Origin: Sphingomonas sp.
GTDB lineage: Bacteria; Pseudomonadota; Alphaproteobacteria; Sphingomonadales; Sphingomonadaceae
Reading direction: 5' to 3'
Length of the DNA stretch: 15,757 bases
Assembly (NCBI GenBank): GCA_019747165.1
Contig: JAIERC010000499.1
Coordinates: 1 to 15,757, forward strand
The translations under genes and the position numbers were made by a program. The first letter of the stretch is position 1, and each line of letters begins with the position of its first letter. The notes beneath the pieces are model-generated. The model did not search any database and was not told the DNA's origin. It was given only the letters and a program-made list of their open reading frames with translations. Below are positions 1 to 6,579 of this stretch, piece after piece.

Positions 1-511
1 CTTCCAGGCTCGCCGACAGGGCGGCACCGCCAATGGATCCCTTCCACGACCCGGCTGCGGATGGCCCGAACCGATCCCCTTGCGTAGTCTGGCCGCGCAG
101 GCGGAGTGTCCCGCTGCTGCCGGTCGATGCCTTGAGGATAACATTGGCCACCAGCCGACTGCCCCCGCCTTGCAGGCCAGTGGCGGCACCGTCGAGCAAG
201 TCGATCCGTTCAACGGTGCGGGCGGGAATGCGCCGTAACACTTCAGCAAGGGGCACATCCTTGGTCGCCGGCCGCGCGCCATTGATCAGGACGTTGCCCG
301 CCGCATCACCAAAGCCACGCAGGTTTTCGCTCGCAACCAGCGTGAAACCTGGCACCCGAACCAGCATGTCGAGCGCATTTTGCGCCTGGATGTCGGCGAA
401 AAATGCTACCGGATAGCTGGCACGTGGAGCCGGCGCGGCCGGGGTTTGCGCGTCGGACGGCGCGCACCACCCGATCGCTGCTGCAATGCTGATGGTAAGT
501 CGTTTCTTCAT
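1..511 (-). CDS. TonB-dependent outer-membrane receptor, N-terminal part (cut by window edge)
   Basis: The frame opens with ATG at 511 and stays open to the left edge, giving 170 residues of a protein that continues outside the window. A GGGAG ribosome site lies at 521-517, five bases before the ATG, which supports this start. It begins MKKRLTISIAAAIG and an Ala-rich stretch ending near SDAQ, a plausible signal peptide. The rest reads as a receptor plug domain: AQNALDMLVRVPGF, NVLINGARP, LRRIPARTVERIDLLDG and VANVILKAS are the usual plug-domain blocks. The 22-strand barrel would lie outside the window. Such receptors import siderophores, other metal chelates, vitamins or glycans using TonB energy. 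The substrate cannot be told from the plug. It lies 93 bases downstream of the histidine kinase on the same strand with no clear terminator between, so co-transcription or control by that two-component system is plausible (inference). Confidence 0.88.
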   Translation of the reverse strand, partial: MKKRLTISIAAAIGWCAPSDAQTPAAPAPRASYPVAFFADIQAQNALDMLVRVPGFTLVASENLRGFGDAAGNVLINGARPATKDVPLAEVLRRIPARTVERIDLLDGAATGLQGGGSRLVANVILKASTGSSGTLRLRGQTTQGDRFGPSAAGSWKGSIGGAALSASLE

Positions 512-604
512 CGGCACTCCCGGTTGTCGAGAGGCAATAGGCCTTCAGGGCTGCGACAGCGTTGGCGGATGATTGCGATGGTGTTGCGACACGCGGAAGA
601 TGGC

Positions 605-1756
605 TCAGTCTTCGCCCATGCCGCCGACGGGGATGATGATTTCAGCCAGCGCCCCACCGCCATCGGCCGCGCTCAGTCGCAGCGAGCCGCCGTGCGCACG
701 GGCGATGGCGTTGACGATCGCCAGCCCCAGCCCCGAGCCGCCAGACTGGCGTGAGCGCGATTCATCGCCGCGGACAAAGGCGGCGGCAAGGGACTGCGGG
801 TCGTCACTCGGCCATCCGGGGCCCTTGTCGCGCACCGCGAGCAGGATTTGATCGGCAACGCGTCGCACCGACACCTGAATTTCAGTGCCCGGCGCATAGC
901 GGATGGCGTTGGCAACCAGATTGACCAGCGCGCGCTCCACGCGCCCCGGATCAACCCGCGCGACGATCGGCGTGGCGTCTAGCAGCAGCGAGCCGCCGCG
1001 CTCAGCCGCATCGTGCTGCAACGTTTCGACAACTGACGCGGCGAGGCGGTCGAGCGCGACCGGCTCGCGCTCAAGATGCATGTCCGTACCCAGCGGCGAC
1101 GCCAGCAGATTGAGGTCAGCGACGACCTGATCGACAAGGCCGATCTGGCGCAACAGGCTGTCCAGCAAGGCCTCATCGAGCGCGAAAACGCCTGATTTCA
1201 CGCCGATCAACCGACCGCGCAGCACGGACAAGGGCGTGCGGAGTTCATGCGCAATGGCGGCGGAGCGCATGTGTACGTCATTGTCGGCGGCGGACAAGGC
1301 ACGGGTCATTGAGGCAAAATCACGGTGCAGCGCGGCGATTTCCAGCGGGGCGCCCCGTCCGATCGCCGCCGGCGCCTGCCGCTCACCCGCCGCGATTCTG
1401 CGGGCGCTGCTGGCAAGTGCTTCGATGGGCGCAGCGATCCGCCCTGCGGAGACGACCGCAAACCCGGCACAGCACACGGCGGTCAGCAGGATAAGGCCGC
1501 CCAAAGCCGAGCCGTAATTCAGTCGCCAAGGAGCAAAGCCGTGCTCCATCTTGAATTCACGGACCAGCGATGAGCATGGCCCGGCCGTATCAAGCAGGCG
1601 TGCCAGGTGCATCTGGTCGGCAGGTGCCAGGCTCGCCATGAACAGCTGATCGCGCAGGCCATAGACATAGTCCGGCACGAACGCGGCAACCAACGCCGCG
1701 ACCACGCTGACGATGATGGCGCTGAGCGCGATCCTCGCGCGCAAGCCCTGCATCAT
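605..1756 (-). CDS. Membrane sensor histidine kinase (HAMP, HisKA, HATPase)
   Basis: The product is 383 residues from ATG at 1756, which overlaps the regulator's TGA in an ATGA junction. A longer in-frame opening at 1801 exists but lies wholly within the regulator gene and is less likely. Membrane segments at about 9-27 and 84-102 enclose a short periplasmic loop of about 55 residues. A HAMP-like linker follows at 103-128. The phospho-acceptor motif is IAHELRTPLS with His170, the N box is NLVANAIRY with Asn283, the G1 box is RDKGPGW with Asp310, and the G2 box is GSGLGLAIVNA near 341-351. This is a classical orthodox kinase of the QseC/PmrB/BaeS type. It should phosphorylate the OmpR-type regulator encoded immediately upstream. 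The signal is unknown. The small sensor loop leaves room for sensing by a partner, for example the secreted protein or the b561 protein of the same operon (inference). Confidence 0.93.
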   Translation of the reverse strand: MMQGLRARIALSAIIVSVVAALVAAFVPDYVYGLRDQLFMASLAPADQMHLARLLDTAGPCSSLVREFKMEHGFAPWRLNYGSALGGLILLTAVCCAGFAVVSAGRIAAPIEALASSARRIAAGERQAPAAIGRGAPLEIAALHRDFASMTRALSAADNDVHMRSAAIAHELRTPLSVLRGRLIGVKSGVFALDEALLDSLLRQIGLVDQVVADLNLLASPLGTDMHLEREPVALDRLAASVVETLQHDAAERGGSLLLDATPIVARVDPGRVERALVNLVANAIRYAPGTEIQVSVRRVADQILLAVRDKGPGWPSDDPQSLAAAFVRGDESRSRQSGGSGLGLAIVNAIARAHGGSLRLSAADGGGALAEIIIPVGGMGED

Positions 1757-2469
1757 GCCAGATCCAGCCGATAGCCCTGACCGCGAATGCTGGTGAGGCA
1801 CACCCCGCTGCCGGGCTGACGTTCGATCTTCTGACGCAGGCGGCTGATATGTGGATCGACTGACCGGTCAAAGGCTTCCTCGCCCAGCGCGATCTCCACA
1901 ATCTGTCCGCGCGTGATCAACCTGCCGCCGCGCTCGACGAACAGGTGCAGCAGCTTGAATTCGGTCGGCGTCAGGTCGAGCGGCTGCCAACCGGCGAAGG
2001 CACAAAACGCATCGATATCGATCCGGATATTGCCAAAGGACCGCACGGCGTGGGCCGCCTGGCGCCGCTGCCGCCCCGCCAGCACCTTGGCGCGCGCAAC
2101 GATTTCGAGCGGATTGAAGGGCTTGACGACATAATCATCGCAGCCGAGCCGAAACCCGGCCAGCTTGTCGATAGGCTCGCCCAGCGCGCTGAGGATGATG
2201 ACGCCGGGCTGGACCGCCCCAGCGCGCAGCTCCGCCAGCACCGACATGCCATCGCGCCCGGGCAAGCACAGATCAAGGATGACTATATCCGGTCGCCACC
2301 AGCGCGCCGTATCGACCGCGCTTTCGCCATCCCCAACAATCAGGCAATCGGCGTTTTCACGGCGAAAGAACGCATCGACGATCTCTGCAATCTCGGGCTC
2401 GTCCTCAACAATGAGAATCTTGATCCCAGCGAGCGTCATCTCAACAGTGCTGGCCGCCGCGCTCGGCAT
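1753..2469 (-). CDS. OmpR-family response regulator
   Basis: The product is 238 residues. A GTG at 2475 opens two codons earlier, but the AAGGAG site at 2482-2477 is only one base from it and seven bases from the ATG at 2469, so the ATG is chosen. The receiver domain spans about 17-130: acidic cluster VEDE (22-24), phospho-acceptor Asp66 in ILDLCLPG, Ser94 at the switch position and Lys116 in VVKPF. A winged-helix DNA-binding domain follows (about 141-238) with DLTPTEFKLL, the DPHISRLRQKI recognition region and the terminal IRGQGYRLD hairpin. All key residues are present. It is translationally coupled to the kinase downstream through the ATGA overlap and follows the secreted-protein gene with a 12-base gap between that stop and this ATG. 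Targets are unknown; the operon itself and the TonB receptor gene are the obvious candidates (inference). Confidence 0.95.
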   Translation of the reverse strand: MPSAAASTVEMTLAGIKILIVEDEPEIAEIVDAFFRRENADCLIVGDGESAVDTARWWRPDIVILDLCLPGRDGMSVLAELRAGAVQPGVIILSALGEPIDKLAGFRLGCDDYVVKPFNPLEIVARAKVLAGRQRRQAAHAVRSFGNIRIDIDAFCAFAGWQPLDLTPTEFKLLHLFVERGGRLITRGQIVEIALGEEAFDRSVDPHISRLRQKIERQPGSGVCLTSIRGQGYRLDLA

Positions 2470-2476
2470 ATGCACG

Positions 2477-2483
2477 CTCCTTC
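2477..2483 (-). promoter_or_regulatory. Ribosome binding site deciding the regulator start
   Basis: GAAGGAG reads on the minus strand from 2483 to 2477, partly inside the stop codon of the secreted-protein gene. Spacing is seven bases to the ATG at 2469 and only one base to the alternative GTG at 2475. It therefore selects the ATG and suggests coupled translation. Confidence 0.7.
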
Positions 2484-3054
2484 AGCGTTCCATTGTTTCC
2501 ATCGTGATCGTATCCACCAGCAACTTGCCGCTTTTGTCGGAAATCGACGCGCCAACCAGCATACGGACAGTTCCCGCCGGCACTTTGGCTTCGATGGTGC
2601 GCAAGTTCCAGCCCAAGGCGTTCGCCCATGGCTTGTCATAGTCGTTAATATAGACCGTCCGCTTACCGTCGGCATTGAAAAACGCCATCCAGAGTCCGGC
2701 TGTGCTCGCGACATTGCTCCGCTTCAGCCAGCCTTTGACGGTCAAGGTTCGGCCCGCAAGATCAGGCAGCACAATGCCCTGGATCGTCCCGGCATAGCCC
2801 ACCGTGCTGATTTTCTCGTCGAAGCCGATTTCAAGCGCTCGTTTGCCCTCATGGACGTCCTGCGTCGTCAGCGCATAGCCGGATTCAGCCTTGTCGGGGC
2901 GCCACGCCCGCAGCGTTTCGGGCGATCCTGGCTGCGGATCTTCGAAGCCGCCATTCATCAGCAGCGATCCATCCTGCGCCTTGACGACCCAAGCCACAGA
3001 CAGCGCCATCGTCAGAATCAGCGCTTGGCCCGCATGGCGTACATTATGTTGCAT
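2482..3054 (-). CDS. Small secreted protein, possible carbohydrate-binding-like jelly roll
   Basis: The product is 190 residues. Residues 1-26 form a signal peptide (hydrophobic ALILTMALSVAWVV, cleavage probably after VKA), so the protein is exported to the periplasm or beyond. The mature part begins with LLMNGGFEDP, an opening typical of CBM4/9-like and related galactose-binding jelly-roll domains. It continues with alternating beta-strand-like segments such as GRTLTVKGWLK and GLWMAFF. No catalytic motif or Cys pair stands out. I do not recognise a named family, so the binding-domain idea is an inference from the motif and strand pattern. The gene overlaps the end of the cytochrome b561 gene by 11 bases, and its stop overlaps the ribosome site of the response regulator. 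That places it firmly in the sensor operon and makes it a candidate ligand-binding or signal-modulating partner for the kinase. Confidence 0.8.
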   Translation of the reverse strand: MQHNVRHAGQALILTMALSVAWVVKAQDGSLLMNGGFEDPQPGSPETLRAWRPDKAESGYALTTQDVHEGKRALEIGFDEKISTVGYAGTIQGIVLPDLAGRTLTVKGWLKRSNVASTAGLWMAFFNADGKRTVYINDYDKPWANALGWNLRTIEAKVPAGTVRMLVGASISDKSGKLLVDTITMETMER

Positions 3055-3655
3055 GAGAGTCGTGACCTTTCAGCGACAAGTTATACGGCGGCGGTGCAGC
3101 CGGACCGGCACGCATCCGATTGAGGCCGTCGATCCTGTCGCTGTTGCGCGCCAGCCAGCTCCGGCGAACGACTGCCGCCAGATGGATGAGCAGCAGGAAT
3201 GCCAGCACATGGCCGCCATAATCATGGATGGGCCAAAGCCATTCACCGGCTTTGGTTCGTTGTAGCTCGGCGGCGATCGGTCCAAAGCCCGGCAGTGGAA
3301 TGCCAAATGGCTTTGGTGGTTCGCCATAGGCAATCCAGGTCGCATAGCCCGACAGCGGCATGAGGATACCCAGCAGGTACAGCGTATAATGTGCGCCCCT
3401 TGCCGCCAGAATCTCCGTGCGGCTGCCGGCAATCGGTGGTTTGACGGAACGCCGCGCAATGATGATCCGCATGATCATGACGCCCAATGCGCTAACACCC
3501 AGCAGCACATGCACGTCCGTCCACCACTCGGCGGCCTTGCTGCGCGGGGCGACCAACTCATAGCCAAGCGCAAGACCAATCAGCAGCGCAGGCAGGATCA
3601 GCGCCGCCGCACTCCAGTGCATGAGCCGCATCAGTCGCGGATATCGTTCGATCAT
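3044..3655 (-). CDS. Cytochrome b561-family inner-membrane protein
   Basis: The product is 203 residues from ATG at 3655. A strong AGGAGG at 3670-3665 with nine-base spacing supports this start. In-frame start codons upstream at 3706, 3679 and 3664 are disfavoured because the last abuts the ribosome site directly and the others lack one. There are four membrane segments: about 13-31, 47-66, 89-110 and 146-164. Candidate heme-ligand histidines are His13 (RLMHW), His49 (DVHVLLG), His89 (GAHYTLY), and His144/His149/His158 (IHDYGGHVLAFLLLIHL). This matches the bacterial b561 (CybB/YodB-like) family, which carries two b hemes and moves electrons between quinol and periplasmic partners or superoxide. 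A conserved EPPKPFGIPLPGF-type periplasmic loop is also present. It is the first gene of the operon with the secreted protein and two-component system, which suggests a redox or envelope-stress role (inference). Confidence 0.88.
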   Translation of the reverse strand: MIERYPRLMRLMHWSAAALILPALLIGLALGYELVAPRSKAAEWWTDVHVLLGVSALGVMIMRIIIARRSVKPPIAGSRTEILAARGAHYTLYLLGILMPLSGYATWIAYGEPPKPFGIPLPGFGPIAAELQRTKAGEWLWPIHDYGGHVLAFLLLIHLAAVVRRSWLARNSDRIDGLNRMRAGPAAPPPYNLSLKGHDSHAT

Positions 3656-3664
3656 GTGCAGCAT

Positions 3665-3670
3665 CCTCCT
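3665..3670 (-). promoter_or_regulatory. Strong Shine-Dalgarno of the b561 gene
   Basis: AGGAGG on the minus strand lies nine bases before the ATG at 3655. It discriminates against the longer reading-frame openings and fixes the b561 start. Confidence 0.7.
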
Positions 3671-4075
3671 GATACCCATCGTGGACCAGGGGTTTTGTCG
3701 CTGCATTGTGCAAATGTTGCAGATCCATTGCGAGGAACTGGTTGATCACCGCGTCGATCAATCGGGTGCGCCTAGACCCCGAAAAAAGTGAGAATGAGGT
3801 TTGGCTATCCCCGTATGAGAGAGACATTTGCTATCTGTTGATCAGGTCCTGTCGTTCGGAGATCGTTTCTGAGGATAAAACTCGTCTCTTGATGGCGACA
3901 GCTTCCAGGAAATCGGTTTGGCACTTCGAAAGGTGATAACTGGCTGTATTGCGGATCGTCCGTCCGATGTCAGGTGAATGACTAGGTCGGGCGGGAATGG
4001 GAATTCACGGGTAAGCACTGGAATGGGCTGAGGTAGCTCGATTCCGTCCGCGACTACTCCTGTGCGGGCAGGCCC

Positions 4076-4102
4076 AGTTCCGGTCGCTCAGCGCCGGGAA
4101 CT
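4076..4102. repeat. Imperfect inverted repeat downstream of the permease operon
   Basis: AGTTCCGG..CGC and GCG.CCGGGAACT pair around a TCA loop with two single-base bulges, giving about eleven paired positions. It lies about 70 bases after the second permease's stop codon in the direction of transcription. A terminator role is possible, but no T-run follows on either strand, so it could equally be an mRNA-stabilising hairpin or chance. Confidence 0.35.
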
Positions 4103-4172
4103 CGGTTCTCCAAAGCGCACGCCCCTGACAACATTCCCAACCGACGCGCAAAGCAGCGTAATGCACCAAATC

Positions 4173-6569
4173 TCATTCATAGCGCAGCGCCCTGGCAGGC
4201 TCGCTGCGCGCAAGTCGCCATGCCTCGGCTGCGACGGTCGCAACGGCAATGCTCGCAGTCAGCAAGAGTGCTGCGGCAAATAACCAGGGCGATAGCGCGA
4301 CGCGGTCGTCAAAACCGGCCAACCATTGTCGCGTAACACCATAGGCCACTGGCACGGCGACGATATTCGCGATCAGCACTGGCCTGAGGAACTGGCCGAT
4401 CAGCATCCGCAATATTTCGGCAGTCGATGCGCCCAAGGCTTTGCGGAGCCCGATTTCCTTCATCCGCCGCGCGGTGTCGAAGGCGGCAAGGCCATATAGA
4501 CCGATACACCCGATGACGACCGCGAGCACCGCCCCAATCATAAACAAGCGCATCCGCTGTTCATCGCCGCGGTAAAAGGATTCGTAGAGCTGTTGATCGA
4601 CTGGCAGCGCCTTGAAGGGTGCGGCAGGCGCGATGCGGTGCCAGCTCGCCTCCATCGCGGCAAGAATGGCGCGGCCGGCGCCTGGACGGTGGCGAACCGT
4701 GAGTATAGCGCTGGGAAAACCGCGGTCTCGCTCGAAATAGGCCAGCGGCTCGACGGGATCGCGCGGCGAACTGAAGCGCATGTCGCTAATCACCCCGATT
4801 ATGGTGGCGGCATGCTCCTTACCATCGCCGATGGTGACGCCGATGGCGCTGGTCGGATCAGCGAACCCAAGCAAACCCATTGCCCGCCGATTGAGTATGA
4901 TGGCCCTTGGTCGTGGTGAGGCGGGATCGACATAATCGCCGGGATGACGTTGCGAATCGAGAAAACGCCCGGCAAGCAGGCGAGCGCGATAGGTGGTGAA
5001 GAAACCGCGCGCGATATCGGCATGAACGATCGTCGGGTCCGGACCGGTTGCGCCGTCCCGGTGCATCGGGCCAATGGAAAAGCTGCCACCCGCTGGCGCA
5101 ATCGTAGACTGGGCCTGCGCGATCACGCCCGGCAGCCGCGCAACACTGGCAACGAACGCGCGGCGCTGGCTGTCGTCAAGCGCACGATCGCCCATGGGCA
5201 CTGCGATCAGCCCGGCACGGTCGAACCCCAAATCGGATGATTTGAGGTGCCGAGTCTGCGCGACTAGCACACCCGTGCCGATCATCAGCGTGGTCGCAAT
5301 CGCGAACTGGATGACGACCATGGCGCGGCGCACCAGTGCTCCCGCCCGCTGCCCGCCGGGTGCGCGCACCGAGGCAAGCACAGCGGCGGGCTGGAATCGT
5401 GACAGGACAAAGGCAGGATAGCCCCCGGCCAAGAAGCCCACGCCGACGATCAGCAGCGCAAGCGGTGGCAGGATAGAATCGCTCCCGAAATAGGCGACCG
5501 AAAGCGAGGTACCCCCCGCCACATTCACCAGCGGCAACGCCAGTTCAGCCAGCGCCAGCCCGATCAGCCCCGCCACGACCGCTGTTGCCATTGCTTCGCC
5601 GATGAACTGGCCCACGAGCGTTTTGCCGGTTGCGCCCACCACCTTGCGGATCGCCACCTCGCGCGCGCGCAGGCCGGCGCTGGCGGTCGCCAGGTTCACA
5701 TAATTCACCAGCGCAATCATCAAGGCGAGCACGCCCACCATCCCCAACGTGCCCACCACAATGCCATCGCGCGGATTGGCCAGATGCAGCGACGGCAAGG
5801 GAATCAGCGATTGGCGCAGCACATCAGGCGCAAGTCCGGCAAAGCTTGGATCGGGATGTCGGCGCGCCAGCGCAGCAAAATCTGGTCCCCGGCGAGCCGC
5901 CGCCGACGCATCGGGAAAGCGGACAAAGCTGGTCAGCAGTCCAGCCGGACCCGCACTCGCCTGGCCCGACGGTGGTAAAGCGATGAAGATGTCGTTGCGG
6001 TAATAACTGGCGGCGGGCGGATCAGCGATCACCGCGCCAATACGAAACGGGGTCGGCTTGCCATCGACAATCAGCGTCAGCGTCCGGCCGATCGAGGACG
6101 CCTTGCCGAAATAGGTTTCGGCGACACGCCTTGTAATCGCCATGCCATCTGGCGCGGCAAGCGCCGCCGCCGCGTTCCCCGCAATCGCTTGTAACGGGAA
6201 CAGAGCGAAATAATCGCGATCAACCCAGGCAACCCTTTCGGTCACCAACGCCACGCCATTTTGCACCGACACATCAGCAGCCAGCATCCTGGCGCCATCG
6301 ACTTCGGGCCAGTCGCGCCGAATCTGTCCCAGCAGATCGGGCGGGGATGGGATGACCATTTCGGGCGACCCCGGAAACTGCATGCTCCGCTTGACGACCC
6401 AAATCCGCTCCCATCCGGGCAGGACGCGATCATAGCCGGTTTCGAACCGGACGAAGAGGAACAGCACCAGGAAGACGGCGATCCCCAACGCCAACCCGCC
6501 GACATTAAGGATCGTATACAGCCGGTGCCGGGTGAGCGAACGGTACAGCGTCAGCAAGGTTGATGGCAT
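4173..6569 (-). CDS. MacB/FtsX-type ABC transporter permease, second paralogue
   Basis: The product is 798 residues from ATG at 6569. The frame opens further upstream at 6656, but that lies within the preceding gene and the homology with its paralogue begins at MPSTLLTLYRSL. Membrane segment 1 is at about 20-40. It is followed by a MacB-type periplasmic domain (about 41-265), then a first FtsX block with membrane segments near 270-295, 320-345 and 366-390. The linker carries the cytoplasmic signature AREVAIRKVVGAT (302-314). A second segment near 414-436 starts the repeated half, with another periplasmic domain and a C-terminal FtsX block containing IGCIGLYGLAAFDTARR and KEIGLRKALGAS. No ATPase domain is fused. 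It is the last gene of the operon, ten bases after the first permease. Such permeases do not form a channel; they transmit ATPase motion to the periplasm (mechanotransmission) for lipoprotein, peptide or drug extrusion. Substrate unknown. Confidence 0.93.
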   Translation of the reverse strand: MPSTLLTLYRSLTRHRLYTILNVGGLALGIAVFLVLFLFVRFETGYDRVLPGWERIWVVKRSMQFPGSPEMVIPSPPDLLGQIRRDWPEVDGARMLAADVSVQNGVALVTERVAWVDRDYFALFPLQAIAGNAAAALAAPDGMAITRRVAETYFGKASSIGRTLTLIVDGKPTPFRIGAVIADPPAASYYRNDIFIALPPSGQASAGPAGLLTSFVRFPDASAAARRGPDFAALARRHPDPSFAGLAPDVLRQSLIPLPSLHLANPRDGIVVGTLGMVGVLALMIALVNYVNLATASAGLRAREVAIRKVVGATGKTLVGQFIGEAMATAVVAGLIGLALAELALPLVNVAGGTSLSVAYFGSDSILPPLALLIVGVGFLAGGYPAFVLSRFQPAAVLASVRAPGGQRAGALVRRAMVVIQFAIATTLMIGTGVLVAQTRHLKSSDLGFDRAGLIAVPMGDRALDDSQRRAFVASVARLPGVIAQAQSTIAPAGGSFSIGPMHRDGATGPDPTIVHADIARGFFTTYRARLLAGRFLDSQRHPGDYVDPASPRPRAIILNRRAMGLLGFADPTSAIGVTIGDGKEHAATIIGVISDMRFSSPRDPVEPLAYFERDRGFPSAILTVRHRPGAGRAILAAMEASWHRIAPAAPFKALPVDQQLYESFYRGDEQRMRLFMIGAVLAVVIGCIGLYGLAAFDTARRMKEIGLRKALGASTAEILRMLIGQFLRPVLIANIVAVPVAYGVTRQWLAGFDDRVALSPWLFAAALLLTASIAVATVAAEAWRLARSEPARALRYE

Positions 6570-6579
6570 GGCCCGGCTG

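Larger units (their letters stand above)
3656..4172. other. Intergenic region, 517 bases, no supported gene
   Basis: This separates the end of the permease operon (stop at 4173) from the start of the b561 operon, both on the minus strand. It must hold the b561 operon promoter and probably the end of the permease transcript. The stretch about 3780-3960 is visibly richer in A/T than the surrounding genes, as expected for a promoter region, but I cannot name convincing -35 and -10 boxes. Short frames here (for example 3706-3936 plus, starting with TTG) have codon usage unlike the neighbours and no recognisable protein signature. An imperfect hairpin at 4076-4102 is described separately. Confidence 0.6.

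Noticed and set aside
1945..3123. Plus-strand open frame of 392 codons opposite the response regulator and secreted protein
   Set aside because: The opposite strand carries clear receiver, winged-helix and signal-peptide features in an overlapping operon. This frame is an antisense by-product of high GC and shows no domain.
3780..3830. Possible Fur-like box (GAGAATGA-type sequence) upstream of the b561 operon
   Set aside because: Only one imperfect repeat unit, far from the multi-hexamer consensus; not enough to call.
3706..3936. Plus-strand frame of 76 codons in the intergenic gap
   Set aside because: Starts at TTG without a ribosome site, codon usage unlike the neighbours, no recognisable family; it probably only reflects the A/T-richer promoter region.
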